A stretch of 55,560 nt of DNA from the NCBI RefSeq assembly GCF_000282475.1, contig NZ_AKJF01000067.1, forward strand, positions 1 to 55,560, read 5' to 3'. Positions 1 through 8,594 of the stretch are shown here, in pieces (positions within the stretch are counted from its first letter, which is position 1; each line of letters opens with the position of its first letter). The notes under the pieces were generated by a model. That model saw only the letters and a list, made by a program, of their open reading frames with translations. It did not search any database and had not been told where the DNA came from. The position numbers and the translations under genes were made by a program. The DNA comes from Pseudomonas sp. GM78. Its GTDB lineage: Bacteria > Pseudomonadota > Gammaproteobacteria > Pseudomonadales > Pseudomonadaceae.

Positions 1-224
1 AAACCATAAGTGGCCGTTACCGCAGGAATGGATATGTACTCAGAAAACAATCTCCCACAAGCTTCGACGCGGCATGGATCAACGTTGGTAGAGACGCCGA
101 TGAAGGTAGTCACAGGTTGACGGACAGGCTCAGGGCGTAAGGGGTCAATAAAATCAAAAGCCAGAGCCAAAGCGAGGCGGTCTACCGGCCGGCCTGTTTT
201 CGGGAGGGAGGGGCAAGGGGAGGA
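1..224. other. window edge, no supported gene
   Basis: I see no gene I can support between the window edge and the histidine kinase stop codon. A 36-codon frame runs from a GTG at 10 (internal ATG at 28) to TGA at 118-120. A second frame is open from base 3 to a TAA at 138-140 without a start, so it could be the tail of a gene lying to the left. Neither has a visible ribosome binding site or a recognisable motif. A GC-rich stretch near 181-215 lies just past the end of the efflux operon, but I could not draw a clean terminator there. Confidence 0.3.
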
Positions 225-1589
225 TCAGACAGGCAAATGCATGCCAAAGGTGTTCATGCCATGGTCGCTGCGCACGAACACATCCCCGCCATGCATCAGT
301 GCAATCGCCTTGACGATGGCCAGGCCCAGCCCGTGGTTGTTGCCACTGTTGCTGCGCGAGGCGTCGACCCGGTAGAAGCGCTCGAACAGGCGCGGCAGAT
401 GCTCGCTGGAAATCGGCACACCCGGGTTGGCGACACCGATGCTGACCTGGTGCTCGCCCGCTTCGATTCGCACCTCGATGACTTGTCCGGGGCCGGTGTG
501 CTGCACGGCGTTATTCAGCAGGTTGATCAAGGCCCGGCGCAGGTGCGCGATCTCGATTCGTACCAGGGCATCGCCACTGACCTGAACCTGTACCTGGGCA
601 TCCTCGAGAATGAAATCCAGGTAGTCCAGGGTCGTGGCCACTTCTTCCGCCAGCGAGGTGGAGGTCAGTTTGGTGGCCTTGCTGCCCTGGTCGGCGCTGG
701 CCAGGAACAGCATATCGTTGATGATCGAGCGCAGTCGCTCAAGCTCTTCAAGGTTCGATTGCAGCACCTCGAAATAGTGCTCTGCCGAACGTCCGCGTGT
801 GAGGGCGACCTGGGTCTGGCCGATCAGGTTGGTCAGCGGCGAGCGCAGTTCATGGGCGACATCGGCGTTGAACGATTCCAGGCGCGAGTAGGCCTGTTCG
901 ACCCGCTCCAGTGTCGAGTTGAACGAATCGACGAACTGGTTCAGCTCCGGGGGCAGCGATGACAGGCGCAAGCGGCCTGAACGCAACGGCGGGGCCAGGC
1001 GCTGGGCTTCCTGGGACAGCTTGATCAACGGTTTGAGCCCGATCCGCGCCACCCAGTAGCCCAACGCCGAGGCCATCAGCACACCGATAACCGCCAGGCT
1101 GATCAGGGCGATCAGCAACTGGTGCTGGGTATGGTAGAACGTTTCGGTATCGATACCGATCATGAAGCGCAGGGGCGGGCGCTGGTCCTTGGCCGGAAAT
1201 TGGCTGACCAGCACTTTCAGCGGGTAGGGGTGATCCGCCAGTTGCATGTCGCGCGTGCCCAGCGGTCCCTCAGCGAAGGCGCGGATGGTCGGTGTCGGAT
1301 TGCCATATTCGTAATGCGGGTCGCCGCTGACGATCCAGAAACTGATGCGCTTGTCTTCTTCGCCGAGCAGCTTGAGCTTGTTATTGATCTTCACCCAGTG
1401 CTCGGGCGTGCCGTAGCGGCCGACGGTGGATTCGAGCACGCTGTAGCGCGCGTCCAGTTCGGCTTCTGGCAACAATCCCAAACCTTTATCGACCTGCTGA
1501 TAGAGCGCCCAACCGATCAACAAGAACACCAGGAGCGCCACCAGCGTGAACATTCCGCTCAGGCGCAGCGCAATCGAATTACTGGACAC
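225..1589 (-). CDS. heavy-metal-type sensor histidine kinase
   Basis: Inner-membrane sensor kinase of the CusS/CopS/CzcS type, about 454 residues. Order seen: a first membrane helix in the first 30 residues, a periplasmic sensor of about 130 residues, a second helix (LLIALISLAVIGVLMASALG), HAMP, a HisKA domain with the phospho-acceptor His in VAHELRSPL, then a HATPase with N box NLLNNAVQHT and the GLGLAIVKA box. The start is taken as GTG at 1589 (GTG at 1592 is also possible) because GGAGAG lies just upstream; the frame is open further 5' but there it only shadows the regulator gene. It overlaps the regulator by about 11 bases and is last in the adaptor-pump-regulator-kinase operon, so it probably senses the pump's substrate, a metal or a toxic compound. 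The ligand cannot be read from the sequence. Confidence 0.88.
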   Translation of the reverse strand: MSSNSIALRLSGMFTLVALLVFLLIGWALYQQVDKGLGLLPEAELDARYSVLESTVGRYGTPEHWVKINNKLKLLGEEDKRISFWIVSGDPHYEYGNPTPTIRAFAEGPLGTRDMQLADHPYPLKVLVSQFPAKDQRPPLRFMIGIDTETFYHTQHQLLIALISLAVIGVLMASALGYWVARIGLKPLIKLSQEAQRLAPPLRSGRLRLSSLPPELNQFVDSFNSTLERVEQAYSRLESFNADVAHELRSPLTNLIGQTQVALTRGRSAEHYFEVLQSNLEELERLRSIINDMLFLASADQGSKATKLTSTSLAEEVATTLDYLDFILEDAQVQVQVSGDALVRIEIAHLRRALINLLNNAVQHTGPGQVIEVRIEAGEHQVSIGVANPGVPISSEHLPRLFERFYRVDASRSNSGNNHGLGLAIVKAIALMHGGDVFVRSDHGMNTFGMHLPV

Positions 1590-2256
1590 CACGGCTCTCC
1601 AGCACATAACCCATGCCACGGATGGTGTGCAGCAATTTCTCTTCGAACGGCCCGTCGAGCTTGGCCCGCAGACGTTTGATCGCGACTTCGACCACGTTGG
1701 CGTCGCTGTCGAAATTGATGTCCCAGACCATTTCGGCAATCGCTGTTTTCGACAGGATTTCGCCCTGGCGACGGGCCAGCACACTGAGCAGCGAGAACTC
1801 CTTGGCGGTCAGGTCCAGGCGCGTGCCGCCACGGGTGGCCTTGCGGCTGATCAAGTCTATCCACAGGTCGGCGATGCTCACTTGCACCGGTTCGTGGCCG
1901 CCGCTGCGCCGGGTCAGCGCCTGCAGGCGTGCCACCAGTTCGAGGAAGGAAAACGGCTTGCCCAGGTAGTCGTCGGCACCATCGCGCAGGCCCTTGATGC
2001 GGTCTTCGACCCGTTCGCGGGCGGTGAGCATGATCACCGGGGTTTGCTTGCGCGCACGCAAGGCGCGCAATACACCGAAGCCGTCCAGGCCCGGCAGCAT
2101 GACGTCGAGGACGATCACCGCGTAGTCGCTTTCCAGTGCCAGGTGCAGGCCTTCCACGCCATCGCGGGCCAGGTCCACGGTGTAACCCTGTTCCGTCAGG
2201 CCGCGGTGCAGATAGTCCGCGGTTTTTTCTTCGTCTTCGATAATCAGGACGCGCAT
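1579..2256 (-). CDS. OmpR/PhoB-family response regulator
   Basis: Cytoplasmic DNA-binding regulator, 225 residues, the normal length for the family. The receiver domain has the acidic pair in IIEDEE, the phospho-acceptor Asp51 in VLDVMLPG, the Thr/Ser switch in MLTARE and Lys100 in LGKPF. The C-terminal winged helix ends in the typical HTIRGMGYVLE strand-turn. It is the closest in type to CusR/CopR metal-responsive regulators. It starts 9 bases after the RND pump stop and overlaps the kinase, so the pair is translated with the pump it most likely controls. Self-regulation of the operon is inferred from this arrangement; I did not find a clear direct-repeat operator upstream of the first gene. 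Confidence 0.92.
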   Translation of the reverse strand: MRVLIIEDEEKTADYLHRGLTEQGYTVDLARDGVEGLHLALESDYAVIVLDVMLPGLDGFGVLRALRARKQTPVIMLTARERVEDRIKGLRDGADDYLGKPFSFLELVARLQALTRRSGGHEPVQVSIADLWIDLISRKATRGGTRLDLTAKEFSLLSVLARRQGEILSKTAIAEMVWDINFDSDANVVEVAIKRLRAKLDGPFEEKLLHTIRGMGYVLESRGVQ

Positions 2257-2265
2257 GACCCCGCC

Positions 2266-5200
2266 TCAGTCTGTGGTCGCCAGCGCCGGCAGCGCTGTAG
2301 GTTTAGGTCGATGAAATAGCCGCTCCAGCCACAAGTATATGACCGGCGTAGTGAACAGCGTCAGTGCCTGGCTCACCAGCAGGCCGCCGACCACGGCGAT
2401 CCCCAGGGGTTGGCGCAGTTCGGCACCGGTGCCGTAGCCGAGCATCAGCGGTAGGGCACCGAGCAAAGCGGCGAGGGTGGTCATGATGATCGGCCGGAAC
2501 CGCGTGAGGCACGCCTGGTAGATCGCTTCTTGCGGCGCCAGGCCACCGTTGCGCTGCGCGTCGAGGGCGAAGTCGATCATCAGGATGCCGTTTTTCTTGA
2601 CGATGCCGATCAGCAGCACCAGCCCGATCAGCGCCATGATCGAAAAGTCCTGGCCGCAGATCCACAGCATGATCACCGCGCCCAGCCCGGCCGAGGGCAG
2701 TGTCGAGATGATTGTCAGCGGGTGGACGAAGCTCTCGTAGAGCACGCCGAGAATGATGTATACCGCCACCAGTGCCGCCAGGATCAACCATGGCTGGCTG
2801 GCCAGCGAACTCTGGAACGCCTGGGCCGCACCCTGGAAATTACCGCTGATGGCCGTTGGCATGCCGATGTCGACCTTGGCCTGGTTGAGCATGATCACCG
2901 CATCGCCCAGCGCCACACCGGGCGCCAGGTTGAACGACAGGTTGGCGGCCGGAAACATGCCGTCATGGGCGATGGACAGCGGCCCCACCGTTGGCGCATC
3001 GAATTTCGCCAGGGCCGACAGCGGCACCATTTCCCCGCTCAGGGGTGAACGCAGGTAGAAGTAGTTGAGGCTTTCGGCCTTGCCGCGTTGCCGGGTGTCC
3101 AGCTCCAGGATCACGTTGTATTGGTTGATCTGGGTCTGGAATTCGTTGATCTGGCGCTGGCCGAAGGCGTCGTACAGCGCTTCGTCGACATCGCTGGCGG
3201 TCAGGCCAAAACGTGCCGCGGCACTGCGGTCGATGCTGATGTGGGTGATGCTGCCGCCCAGTTGCAGGTCGTTGGAAATGTCGCGGAAGGCCGGGTTGCC
3301 GCGCAGTTTTTCCGTGAGGCGCTGGGTCCAGGTGCTCAGGACCGCACCGTCGTTGCTCTTGAGCACGTATTGGTACTGGGCCCGGCTCGGGCCGGAGCTG
3401 AGGTTGATGTCTTGCCCGGCGCGCAGATACAGGACGATGCCCGGTACTTTCATCAATTGCGGGCGAATACGGTCGATGAACTCGCTGGCTGAAACATCGC
3501 GGTCGCCGCGTTTTTTCAGGGCGATCCAGAAGCGGCCGTTGGCGATGGTCTGGTTGCTGCCCGACACCCCGACCGAGTGCGAGAAGGTCTCGACTGCGGG
3601 GTCGGCGGCGACGATTTCAGCCATTGCCAGGTGTTTTTTCACCATGTCGCCGTAGGAAATATCGGCGGCAGCTTCGGTGGTACCGAGGACGAACCCGGTG
3701 TCCTGGATCGGGAAGAAACCCTTGGGTATAAAAATGTAACCGGCAATGGCCAGGGCCAGCGACAGACCGAACACGCCGATCATCAATTTCTGGTGCGCGA
3801 GGGCGCGGCGCAGGCCTTTTTCGTACAGCGCCAGCAGGCGTTCGCCAAAGCCCGGCTTGTCGTGGGCGTGATGCACGGGCGCGCGCATGAACAGCGCTGC
3901 CAGGGTGGGCGCCAACGTCAGCGATACCACCACCGAAATCATGATGGTGGAGGTGGCGGTCAGGGCGAACTCCTTGAACAGGCGTCCGACCACACCTCCC
4001 ATGAACAGCAACGGAATGAACGCCGCGACCAGTGAGAAACTGATCGAAACCACCGTGAAGCCGATTTCTCCTGCGCCCTTGATCGCGGCCTCGCGCATGC
4101 CGTCGCCAGCCTCCAGGTGGCGGTGAATGTTTTCCACCACCACGATCGCATCGTCGACCACAAACCCCACGGCCACCACGATCGCCACCAGCGTCAGGTT
4201 GTTCAGGCTGAAGCCCATCACGTACATCAACGCAAAACTGGCGATCAGTGAAACCCCAAGTACTGCCGACACGATCAGGGTTGCCGACAGCTGGCGCAGG
4301 AACAACGCCATCACCGCCACCACCAGCATGATCGCGATCAGCAAGGTGATTTCCACTTCATGCAGCGAAGCGCGGATTGTCTGCGTGCGGTCGATCAGCG
4401 TCTTGACCTGCACCGAAGCCGGCAGCATCCCTTCCAGGCCCGGAAGCGCCGCCTGAATCCGGTCCACGGTCTCGACGATATTGGCCCCCGGCTGGCGGAA
4501 GATCACCAGGTTGACGCCCGGTTGTGAGCCCGCCCACGCCTGGACGTAGGCATCTTCCGAGCCGTTGACGACTTTGGCGACATCTCTTAGATGAACCGGT
4601 GCGCCATCCTTGTAGGAAACGATCAGTTGGTTGTATTGCTCGGGATGGAACAACTGGTCGTTGGTGGACAGGGTCGAGATGCTCGATTCCCCATAGAGTG
4701 CACCTTTGGCCAGGTTGAGGCTGGTCTGCTGGATCGCCAGGCGAATATCGGCCAGGGTCAGGCCGATGGCCGCCAGTTTGTCCGCCGAGACCTGGACACG
4801 AATCGCCGGACGTTGCTGGCCGGTGATAGCGACCTGGCCTACACCGTCGATCTGACTGATCTGACGGGACAACAGGGTTTCCACCAAATCACTGAGTTCG
4901 GGGCCTGGCATCAAGGACGAGTTGACGCTGAGGATCAGCACCGGGCTGTCGGCCGGGTTGACCTTGCGCCAGGTCGGCAGGTTCGGCATGTCCTTGGGCA
5001 GTTTGCCTGCCGCGGTGTTGATGGCGGCCTGGACTTCCTGGGCGGCGGTATCGATGCTTTTGTCGAGGGTGAACTGTAGCGTCAGGATGGTAGAGCCCAG
5101 AGCGCTGCTCGAGGTCATTTGCGTTACGCCGGGAATGGCGCTGAATTGCACTTCAAGGGGCGTGGCCACCGATGACGCCATGGTTTCCGGGCTGGCGCCG

Positions 5201-5367
5201 GGCAGTTGGGCGGCCACCTGTATCGTCGGAAATTCAGCCTCCGGAAGCGGCGCGATGGGCAGGCGCGGGAAGGCGATGACCCCCAGCAGCACCAAGGCAA
5301 AGGTCAGCAGAATCGTTGCCACAGGGTGGTCGATGCACCAGGCGGATACCGAACCGTGGCCTTTCAT
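2266..5367 (-). CDS. RND efflux pump, MdtB/MdtC/MuxB-like
   Basis: Inner-membrane proton-driven drug or toxin exporter of the HAE1 RND class, 1033 residues, the normal length. It has the N-terminal helix (PVATILLTFALVLLGVIAFP), the proton-relay pair in the TM4 motif VGFVVDDAIVVVENIHRH, two large periplasmic porter halves and the second helix bundle with LVLLIGIVKKNGILMIDFA. The sequence resembles MdtC/MuxC more than AcrB/MexB. Its start overlaps the adaptor stop by four bases (ATGA), so the two are translationally coupled. MdtBC and MuxBC work as pairs of two different RND proteins, but only one RND gene is present here and no outer-membrane channel gene is in the operon; it probably borrows an OprM/TolC-type channel. 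A kinase related to metal sensors sits in the same operon, but the HAE1-like sequence argues for organic substrates. Confidence 0.93.
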   Translation of the reverse strand: MKGHGSVSAWCIDHPVATILLTFALVLLGVIAFPRLPIAPLPEAEFPTIQVAAQLPGASPETMASSVATPLEVQFSAIPGVTQMTSSSALGSTILTLQFTLDKSIDTAAQEVQAAINTAAGKLPKDMPNLPTWRKVNPADSPVLILSVNSSLMPGPELSDLVETLLSRQISQIDGVGQVAITGQQRPAIRVQVSADKLAAIGLTLADIRLAIQQTSLNLAKGALYGESSISTLSTNDQLFHPEQYNQLIVSYKDGAPVHLRDVAKVVNGSEDAYVQAWAGSQPGVNLVIFRQPGANIVETVDRIQAALPGLEGMLPASVQVKTLIDRTQTIRASLHEVEITLLIAIMLVVAVMALFLRQLSATLIVSAVLGVSLIASFALMYVMGFSLNNLTLVAIVVAVGFVVDDAIVVVENIHRHLEAGDGMREAAIKGAGEIGFTVVSISFSLVAAFIPLLFMGGVVGRLFKEFALTATSTIMISVVVSLTLAPTLAALFMRAPVHHAHDKPGFGERLLALYEKGLRRALAHQKLMIGVFGLSLALAIAGYIFIPKGFFPIQDTGFVLGTTEAAADISYGDMVKKHLAMAEIVAADPAVETFSHSVGVSGSNQTIANGRFWIALKKRGDRDVSASEFIDRIRPQLMKVPGIVLYLRAGQDINLSSGPSRAQYQYVLKSNDGAVLSTWTQRLTEKLRGNPAFRDISNDLQLGGSITHISIDRSAAARFGLTASDVDEALYDAFGQRQINEFQTQINQYNVILELDTRQRGKAESLNYFYLRSPLSGEMVPLSALAKFDAPTVGPLSIAHDGMFPAANLSFNLAPGVALGDAVIMLNQAKVDIGMPTAISGNFQGAAQAFQSSLASQPWLILAALVAVYIILGVLYESFVHPLTIISTLPSAGLGAVIMLWICGQDFSIMALIGLVLLIGIVKKNGILMIDFALDAQRNGGLAPQEAIYQACLTRFRPIIMTTLAALLGALPLMLGYGTGAELRQPLGIAVVGGLLVSQALTLFTTPVIYLWLERLFHRPKPTALPALATTD

Positions 5368-6524
5368 GGCGCCGACTCCGATTGCACAACCTGCGCAGGC
5401 TCGGTGAGCACTTGCACTGTGGCGCCGGGCTTGAGCCGCGACTGACCGTCGCTGACCAGCACGTCACCGGGTTTCACCCCTTTGATGATGCTCTCGCCGC
5501 TGCCTTGGTGAACCATCTGCACCGTCACGGTTTCAACCTTGTTGCCGTTTACCCGATAGACGAAGTGCTGGTCGAGGCCACGCTGTACGACAGTGGGCGG
5601 TACGACCAGCGCATCTTTATCCAGCGCTGTCTGAATCTTTACCGTCACCAACAGGCCGGGCCAGAGTTTTTGCCCAGGATTGTTGAATTCGGCTTTGGCG
5701 CGGATGGTGCCGGTGTTGGCGTTGATCTGGTTGTCGATCAGGGTCAAGTGGCCTTCGCCCAGCAGGTTGCCGGTTTCGCCGTCGGTGTCGGCGCCGATGT
5801 AGGCCTTGACCTTGGCACGTTGCGGGTCGCTGATCAGGCCTTGCAGGGTCGGCAGCATCTGCTGCGGCAGGGAGAACTCCACGGCGATAGGGTCGATCTG
5901 GGTCACCGTGAACAGGCCTTGGGTGTCAGTCATGCGCAGGAAGTTACCCTCATCCACCGTACGAATGCCGACGCGGCCACTGACCGGGGAGCGAATCTGC
6001 GTGTACGACAACTGCACCTGAGCCGCGTCAATCGAAGCCTGGTTGCCTTGAGCCGTGGCCTTGAGCTGGTTGACCAATGCTTGTTGCTGGTCGTAGGTCT
6101 GTTTGGACACACCGTCATCGACGCTCAACAGTTTGTAGCGCTTGAGGTTGACCTGGGCCACTTGCAGTTGCGCCTGGCTTTCGCCCAGTTGCGCCCTGGC
6201 CTGATCCAGGCTGGCGCGGATCGATCGGTCGTCGATAGTGGCCAGCAGGTCGCCTTTGCTCACCAACTGGCCTTCCTTGACCAGGATTTTGGTGAGGATG
6301 CCGTCGATTTGCGGGCGGACCACCACGCTGTGCAGCGACAGCACTGAACCGATGCCGCTGACGTAGCGCGGCACGTCTTTTTCGACCACGTTGACCACGC
6401 GCACCGGAATGGCGGTCGGTGCTGCCACCCTGGCCGCGGAGGGTTTGGCCAGGTACCACGCACCCAGCGCTACCAGCACGATCAGAAAGGCTGCAAGAAC
6501 GACGGTTTTTTTCTGGGTTCGCAT
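5364..6524 (-). CDS. RND periplasmic adaptor, MdtA-like
   Basis: Membrane-fusion protein linking the RND pump to an outer-membrane channel, 386 residues. An N-terminal anchor (VVLAAFLIVLVALGAWYLA) without a lipobox Cys is followed by the first half-lipoyl motif (VRPQIDGILTKILVKEGQ), an alpha hairpin of about 70 residues, the second half-lipoyl motif (IRSPVSGRVGIRTVDEGN), a beta barrel and a membrane-proximal domain. It is the first gene of the four-gene operon. Upstream, on the minus strand, a TATAAC at 6583-6578 could be a -10 box, but no good -35 box stands 17 bases away, so I leave the promoter open. Family assignment is solid; substrate is unknown. Confidence 0.92.
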   Translation of the reverse strand: MRTQKKTVVLAAFLIVLVALGAWYLAKPSAARVAAPTAIPVRVVNVVEKDVPRYVSGIGSVLSLHSVVVRPQIDGILTKILVKEGQLVSKGDLLATIDDRSIRASLDQARAQLGESQAQLQVAQVNLKRYKLLSVDDGVSKQTYDQQQALVNQLKATAQGNQASIDAAQVQLSYTQIRSPVSGRVGIRTVDEGNFLRMTDTQGLFTVTQIDPIAVEFSLPQQMLPTLQGLISDPQRAKVKAYIGADTDGETGNLLGEGHLTLIDNQINANTGTIRAKAEFNNPGQKLWPGLLVTVKIQTALDKDALVVPPTVVQRGLDQHFVYRVNGNKVETVTVQMVHQGSGESIIKGVKPGDVLVSDGQSRLKPGATVQVLTEPAQVVQSESAP

Positions 6525-6628
6525 GCGAGTGGGGCGCCGGGTCGGAAGATGGAAGTGTGCGCAGCTTTAACTACTACGTTATATCCCTGTGACCCGGTCA
6601 GGAAAGTGACCGCTGACTGACAGCCGTG

Positions 6629-6943
6629 TCAGTTTGGTCGTATGGAGTCCCACTCGGTCACGTAGGCTGTTTTGCTTTTCTTGTTGTACAGGCACAGTTC
6701 GGTACCTTGCCGGCCTTTCATGTGCTTTTGCGGGTACTGGCCTTGCAGCAGCAGGGCGGTGTAGCCGACCCGATCATCGAACTGCGCGGCGTTGCCGACG
6801 GGTTTGGCATTCGCCAGACCGCTGGCCTTGGTGCAACTGGCGAGCAGGGCTTTGTCAAAGGCGGCCCAGGCCTCGGGGCTGGAGGCATGGGCTTGGGTAG
6901 TGAGGGCTGTGAGGCAAACGAAGGTCAGGGTGACGGCTTTCAT
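6629..6943 (-). CDS. small periplasmic protein, unknown function
   Basis: Predicted 104-residue exported protein that I do not recognise beyond being a conserved-looking Pseudomonas hypothetical. Residues 1-20 form a classical signal peptide (positive start, hydrophobic core, cleavage after AHA). The mature part of about 84 residues has two cysteines, one in LLASCTKASG and one in ELCLYNK, that could form a disulphide, and ends in a Trp-containing tail. A short hairpin (CTGACA/TGTCAG, 6617-6632) overlaps the stop codon and could help end transcription, although no T run follows. It stands alone between the efflux operon and the acetyltransferase gene on the same strand. No function is proposed. 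Confidence 0.75.
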   Translation of the reverse strand: MKAVTLTFVCLTALTTQAHASSPEAWAAFDKALLASCTKASGLANAKPVGNAAQFDDRVGYTALLLQGQYPQKHMKGRQGTELCLYNKKSKTAYVTEWDSIRPN

Positions 6944-7001
6944 GGTTCAGGGATCCTTGGGCGGGTGTTGGCCAAGGCCTGAGTATGCCTGAAGGTTTGG
7001 G

Positions 7002-7484
7002 TCAGACCGGCACCGGTTCCCGGCGGACTACATACATCCCGGCGCTTTCATACAGCCGTCGTGCGCGAACGTTGTCTTCCAGCACTTTCAAATCGACATA
7101 CCCTTCGCGCCGAAGTTGAAACACCTTGAAGGCATTGAGCAGCAACGCTCGCCCCAGACCGTGGCCTTGAGCCCGTGGATGCACCACCAGATTCTTGATG
7201 TAGGCACTGGTCCAGCACTGGCATACACCCGCGATACCCTGGGCATCCAGGGCGATGAAGCACAATGCCGGATCATATTCAGGATCGGTTTCAAACCGTT
7301 GTTGCCAGATGCCCAGGGCCGGGACGCGGCCACCTCCTTGGGAGTGACCCAGTTCCAGCAAGCGATGAACCTCTTCTGCCTGGCCTGGACCATACCCGGC
7401 CAGGACGATCCCCTGAGGCCAGGTGATGGCGGGCACAGCTTCAGTGAGACTGCGCCGCATGAGAAAGCAGAATGGCTCGTTCAA
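7002..7484 (-). CDS. GNAT-family N-acetyltransferase
   Basis: Cytoplasmic acetyl-CoA-dependent acetyltransferase of about 160 residues. The acetyl-CoA pyrophosphate loop is visible as VVHPRAQGHGLGRALL, preceded by the beta strand YIKNLVVHP, and the C-terminal half has the usual LKVLEDNVRARRLYESAGM helix-turn that closes the fold. The acceptor cannot be predicted. The start is uncertain: the frame can begin at TTG 7484, three bases past the cheV stop and with AAGG upstream, or at ATG 7460. I kept the longer form because the residues between them look like part of the protein. The short gap suggests co-transcription with cheV, but no functional link between them is known to me. Confidence 0.85.
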   Translation of the reverse strand: MNEPFCFLMRRSLTEAVPAITWPQGIVLAGYGPGQAEEVHRLLELGHSQGGGRVPALGIWQQRFETDPEYDPALCFIALDAQGIAGVCQCWTSAYIKNLVVHPRAQGHGLGRALLLNAFKVFQLRREGYVDLKVLEDNVRARRLYESAGMYVVRREPVPV

Positions 7485-7487
7485 GAC

Positions 7488-8390
7488 TCAATGACCTTGT
7501 TCGGCCACGGCCTTGGCCGCGTCGATCAGGCACTTGGTCAGCTCCGGCGAAGAGAACTTGGTCAGTACCGCATTCGCCCCCGCAAGCCGTGCTTTTTCGC
7601 TGTTCATCGCACTGTCCAGGGACGTATGCAACAGCACGTAGAGGTGCGCGAAGTCCGGGGTTTCACGCAGGGTACGGGTGAAGGCGTAGCCGTCCATTTC
7701 GGACATTTCGATATCGGAGACGATCAGGTTGATCTGCTGGGCGGTGCCTTGCAGGTCCAGCAGGCAGTCGATTGCTTCCTTGGCACTGCGGGCCGTGTGG
7801 CATTGCAGACCGAGGTTGCGCAAGGTGTGCACCGATTGTTGCAGCGCGACCTGACTGTCATCGACCACCAGGATACGAGCGCTGCCCAGTATTTCTGCAT
7901 CTTCCATGCTGAGTTCGGTCGGCGCCATGTCGATGGGCACCGGGGCGATGCCATGGATGACCTTTTCGATGTCCAGCACCTGCACCAGGGTGCCGTCGAC
8001 CGAGGTGACGCCGGTGATGTACGAGCGCGAACCGCCCGAGCCAAAGGGCGGTGGACGGATGTCGGTGGTCAGGCAGTGCACGATCTTGCTCACCGCCTGT
8101 ACATGCAAGCCTTGCTTGGAGCGGCTGACGTCAGTGACGATCAGGCAGCCACCGTCAGGGTCTTCCAGCGGGCGCTCCCCGATCGCGCGGCTGAGATCAA
8201 TCACCGACAAGGATGCGCCGCGCAGGGTGGCGATGCCTTTGACGTGGGGATGCGATTCGGGGAGTTTGGTCAGTGGCGGGCACGGGATGATTTCACTGAC
8301 TTTGAGCAGGTTGATCGCCATCAGCTTGCCGCTGCGCAAGGTAAACAGCAGAAGCGAAAGTGAATCTGCGCGGGCTTTGGTGGAGGACAT
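7488..8390 (-). CDS. cheV: CheV-type chemotaxis coupling protein
   Basis: Cytoplasmic chemotaxis adaptor, 300 residues, with an N-terminal CheW-like domain (about 10-155) that docks chemoreceptors and CheA, and a C-terminal receiver domain (about 172-297) phosphorylated by CheA. The receiver has VVDDSQ, phospho-acceptor Asp226 in IVSDIEMSEMDGY, Thr/Ser257 region in LLHTSLDS and the conserved Lys in VLTKF. The CheW part keeps the V-x-G-x-x-x-LRG signature (VKGIATLRG). The start is ATG 8390, with GAAGG five bases upstream; an upstream in-frame ATG at 8435 would lie inside the leader. It is isolated from any che operon, and a sigma-28 promoter match lies 66 bases upstream, so expression together with late flagellar genes is expected. 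Confidence 0.9.
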   Translation of the reverse strand: MSSTKARADSLSLLLFTLRSGKLMAINLLKVSEIIPCPPLTKLPESHPHVKGIATLRGASLSVIDLSRAIGERPLEDPDGGCLIVTDVSRSKQGLHVQAVSKIVHCLTTDIRPPPFGSGGSRSYITGVTSVDGTLVQVLDIEKVIHGIAPVPIDMAPTELSMEDAEILGSARILVVDDSQVALQQSVHTLRNLGLQCHTARSAKEAIDCLLDLQGTAQQINLIVSDIEMSEMDGYAFTRTLRETPDFAHLYVLLHTSLDSAMNSEKARLAGANAVLTKFSSPELTKCLIDAAKAVAEQGH

Positions 8391-8455
8391 AAAAACCTTC
8401 TGTGGAAAAAGGTGGCGAGGCGATCGGTGGATCACCCACAGCTATCGATGTCAGG

Positions 8456-8482
8456 TTATCGACGTGTCGGGGGCAGGCTTTA
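8456..8482 (-). promoter_or_regulatory. sigma-28 (FliA) promoter of cheV
   Basis: On the minus strand TAAAGCCT (8482-8475), an 11-base spacer and GTCGATAA (8463-8456) match the FliA consensus TAAAGTTT-N11-GCCGATAA at 6 of 8 and 7 of 8 bases with exact spacing. The -10 box ends 66 bases before the cheV ATG, the same distance seen at motY. Confidence 0.8.
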
Positions 8483-8525
8483 GGAAAAATCCCCTGAGCC
8501 CGTCCAGAGCCTTGCAAAAATTGAA

Positions 8526-8562
8526 ACAAAAAAGCCCCGCCTCTTCAAAAGAGAGCGGGGCT
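8526..8562 (-). terminator. rho-independent terminator of bfr
   Basis: GCCCCGC (8534-8540) pairs with GCGGGGC (8555-8561), extended inward by a CTCTT/AGAG stem. Read on the minus strand, the hairpin is followed by a run of T, which places it 30 bases past the bfr stop codon. It separates bfr transcription from cheV. Confidence 0.9.
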
Positions 8563-8594
8563 CTTGTATTGCATCGAGGCGGTTGGAGTAGAAC

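Noticed and set aside
10-120. 36-codon frame from GTG at the window edge
   Set aside because: Too short, no upstream sequence to judge a ribosome binding site, no motif; kept only as a note on the edge region.
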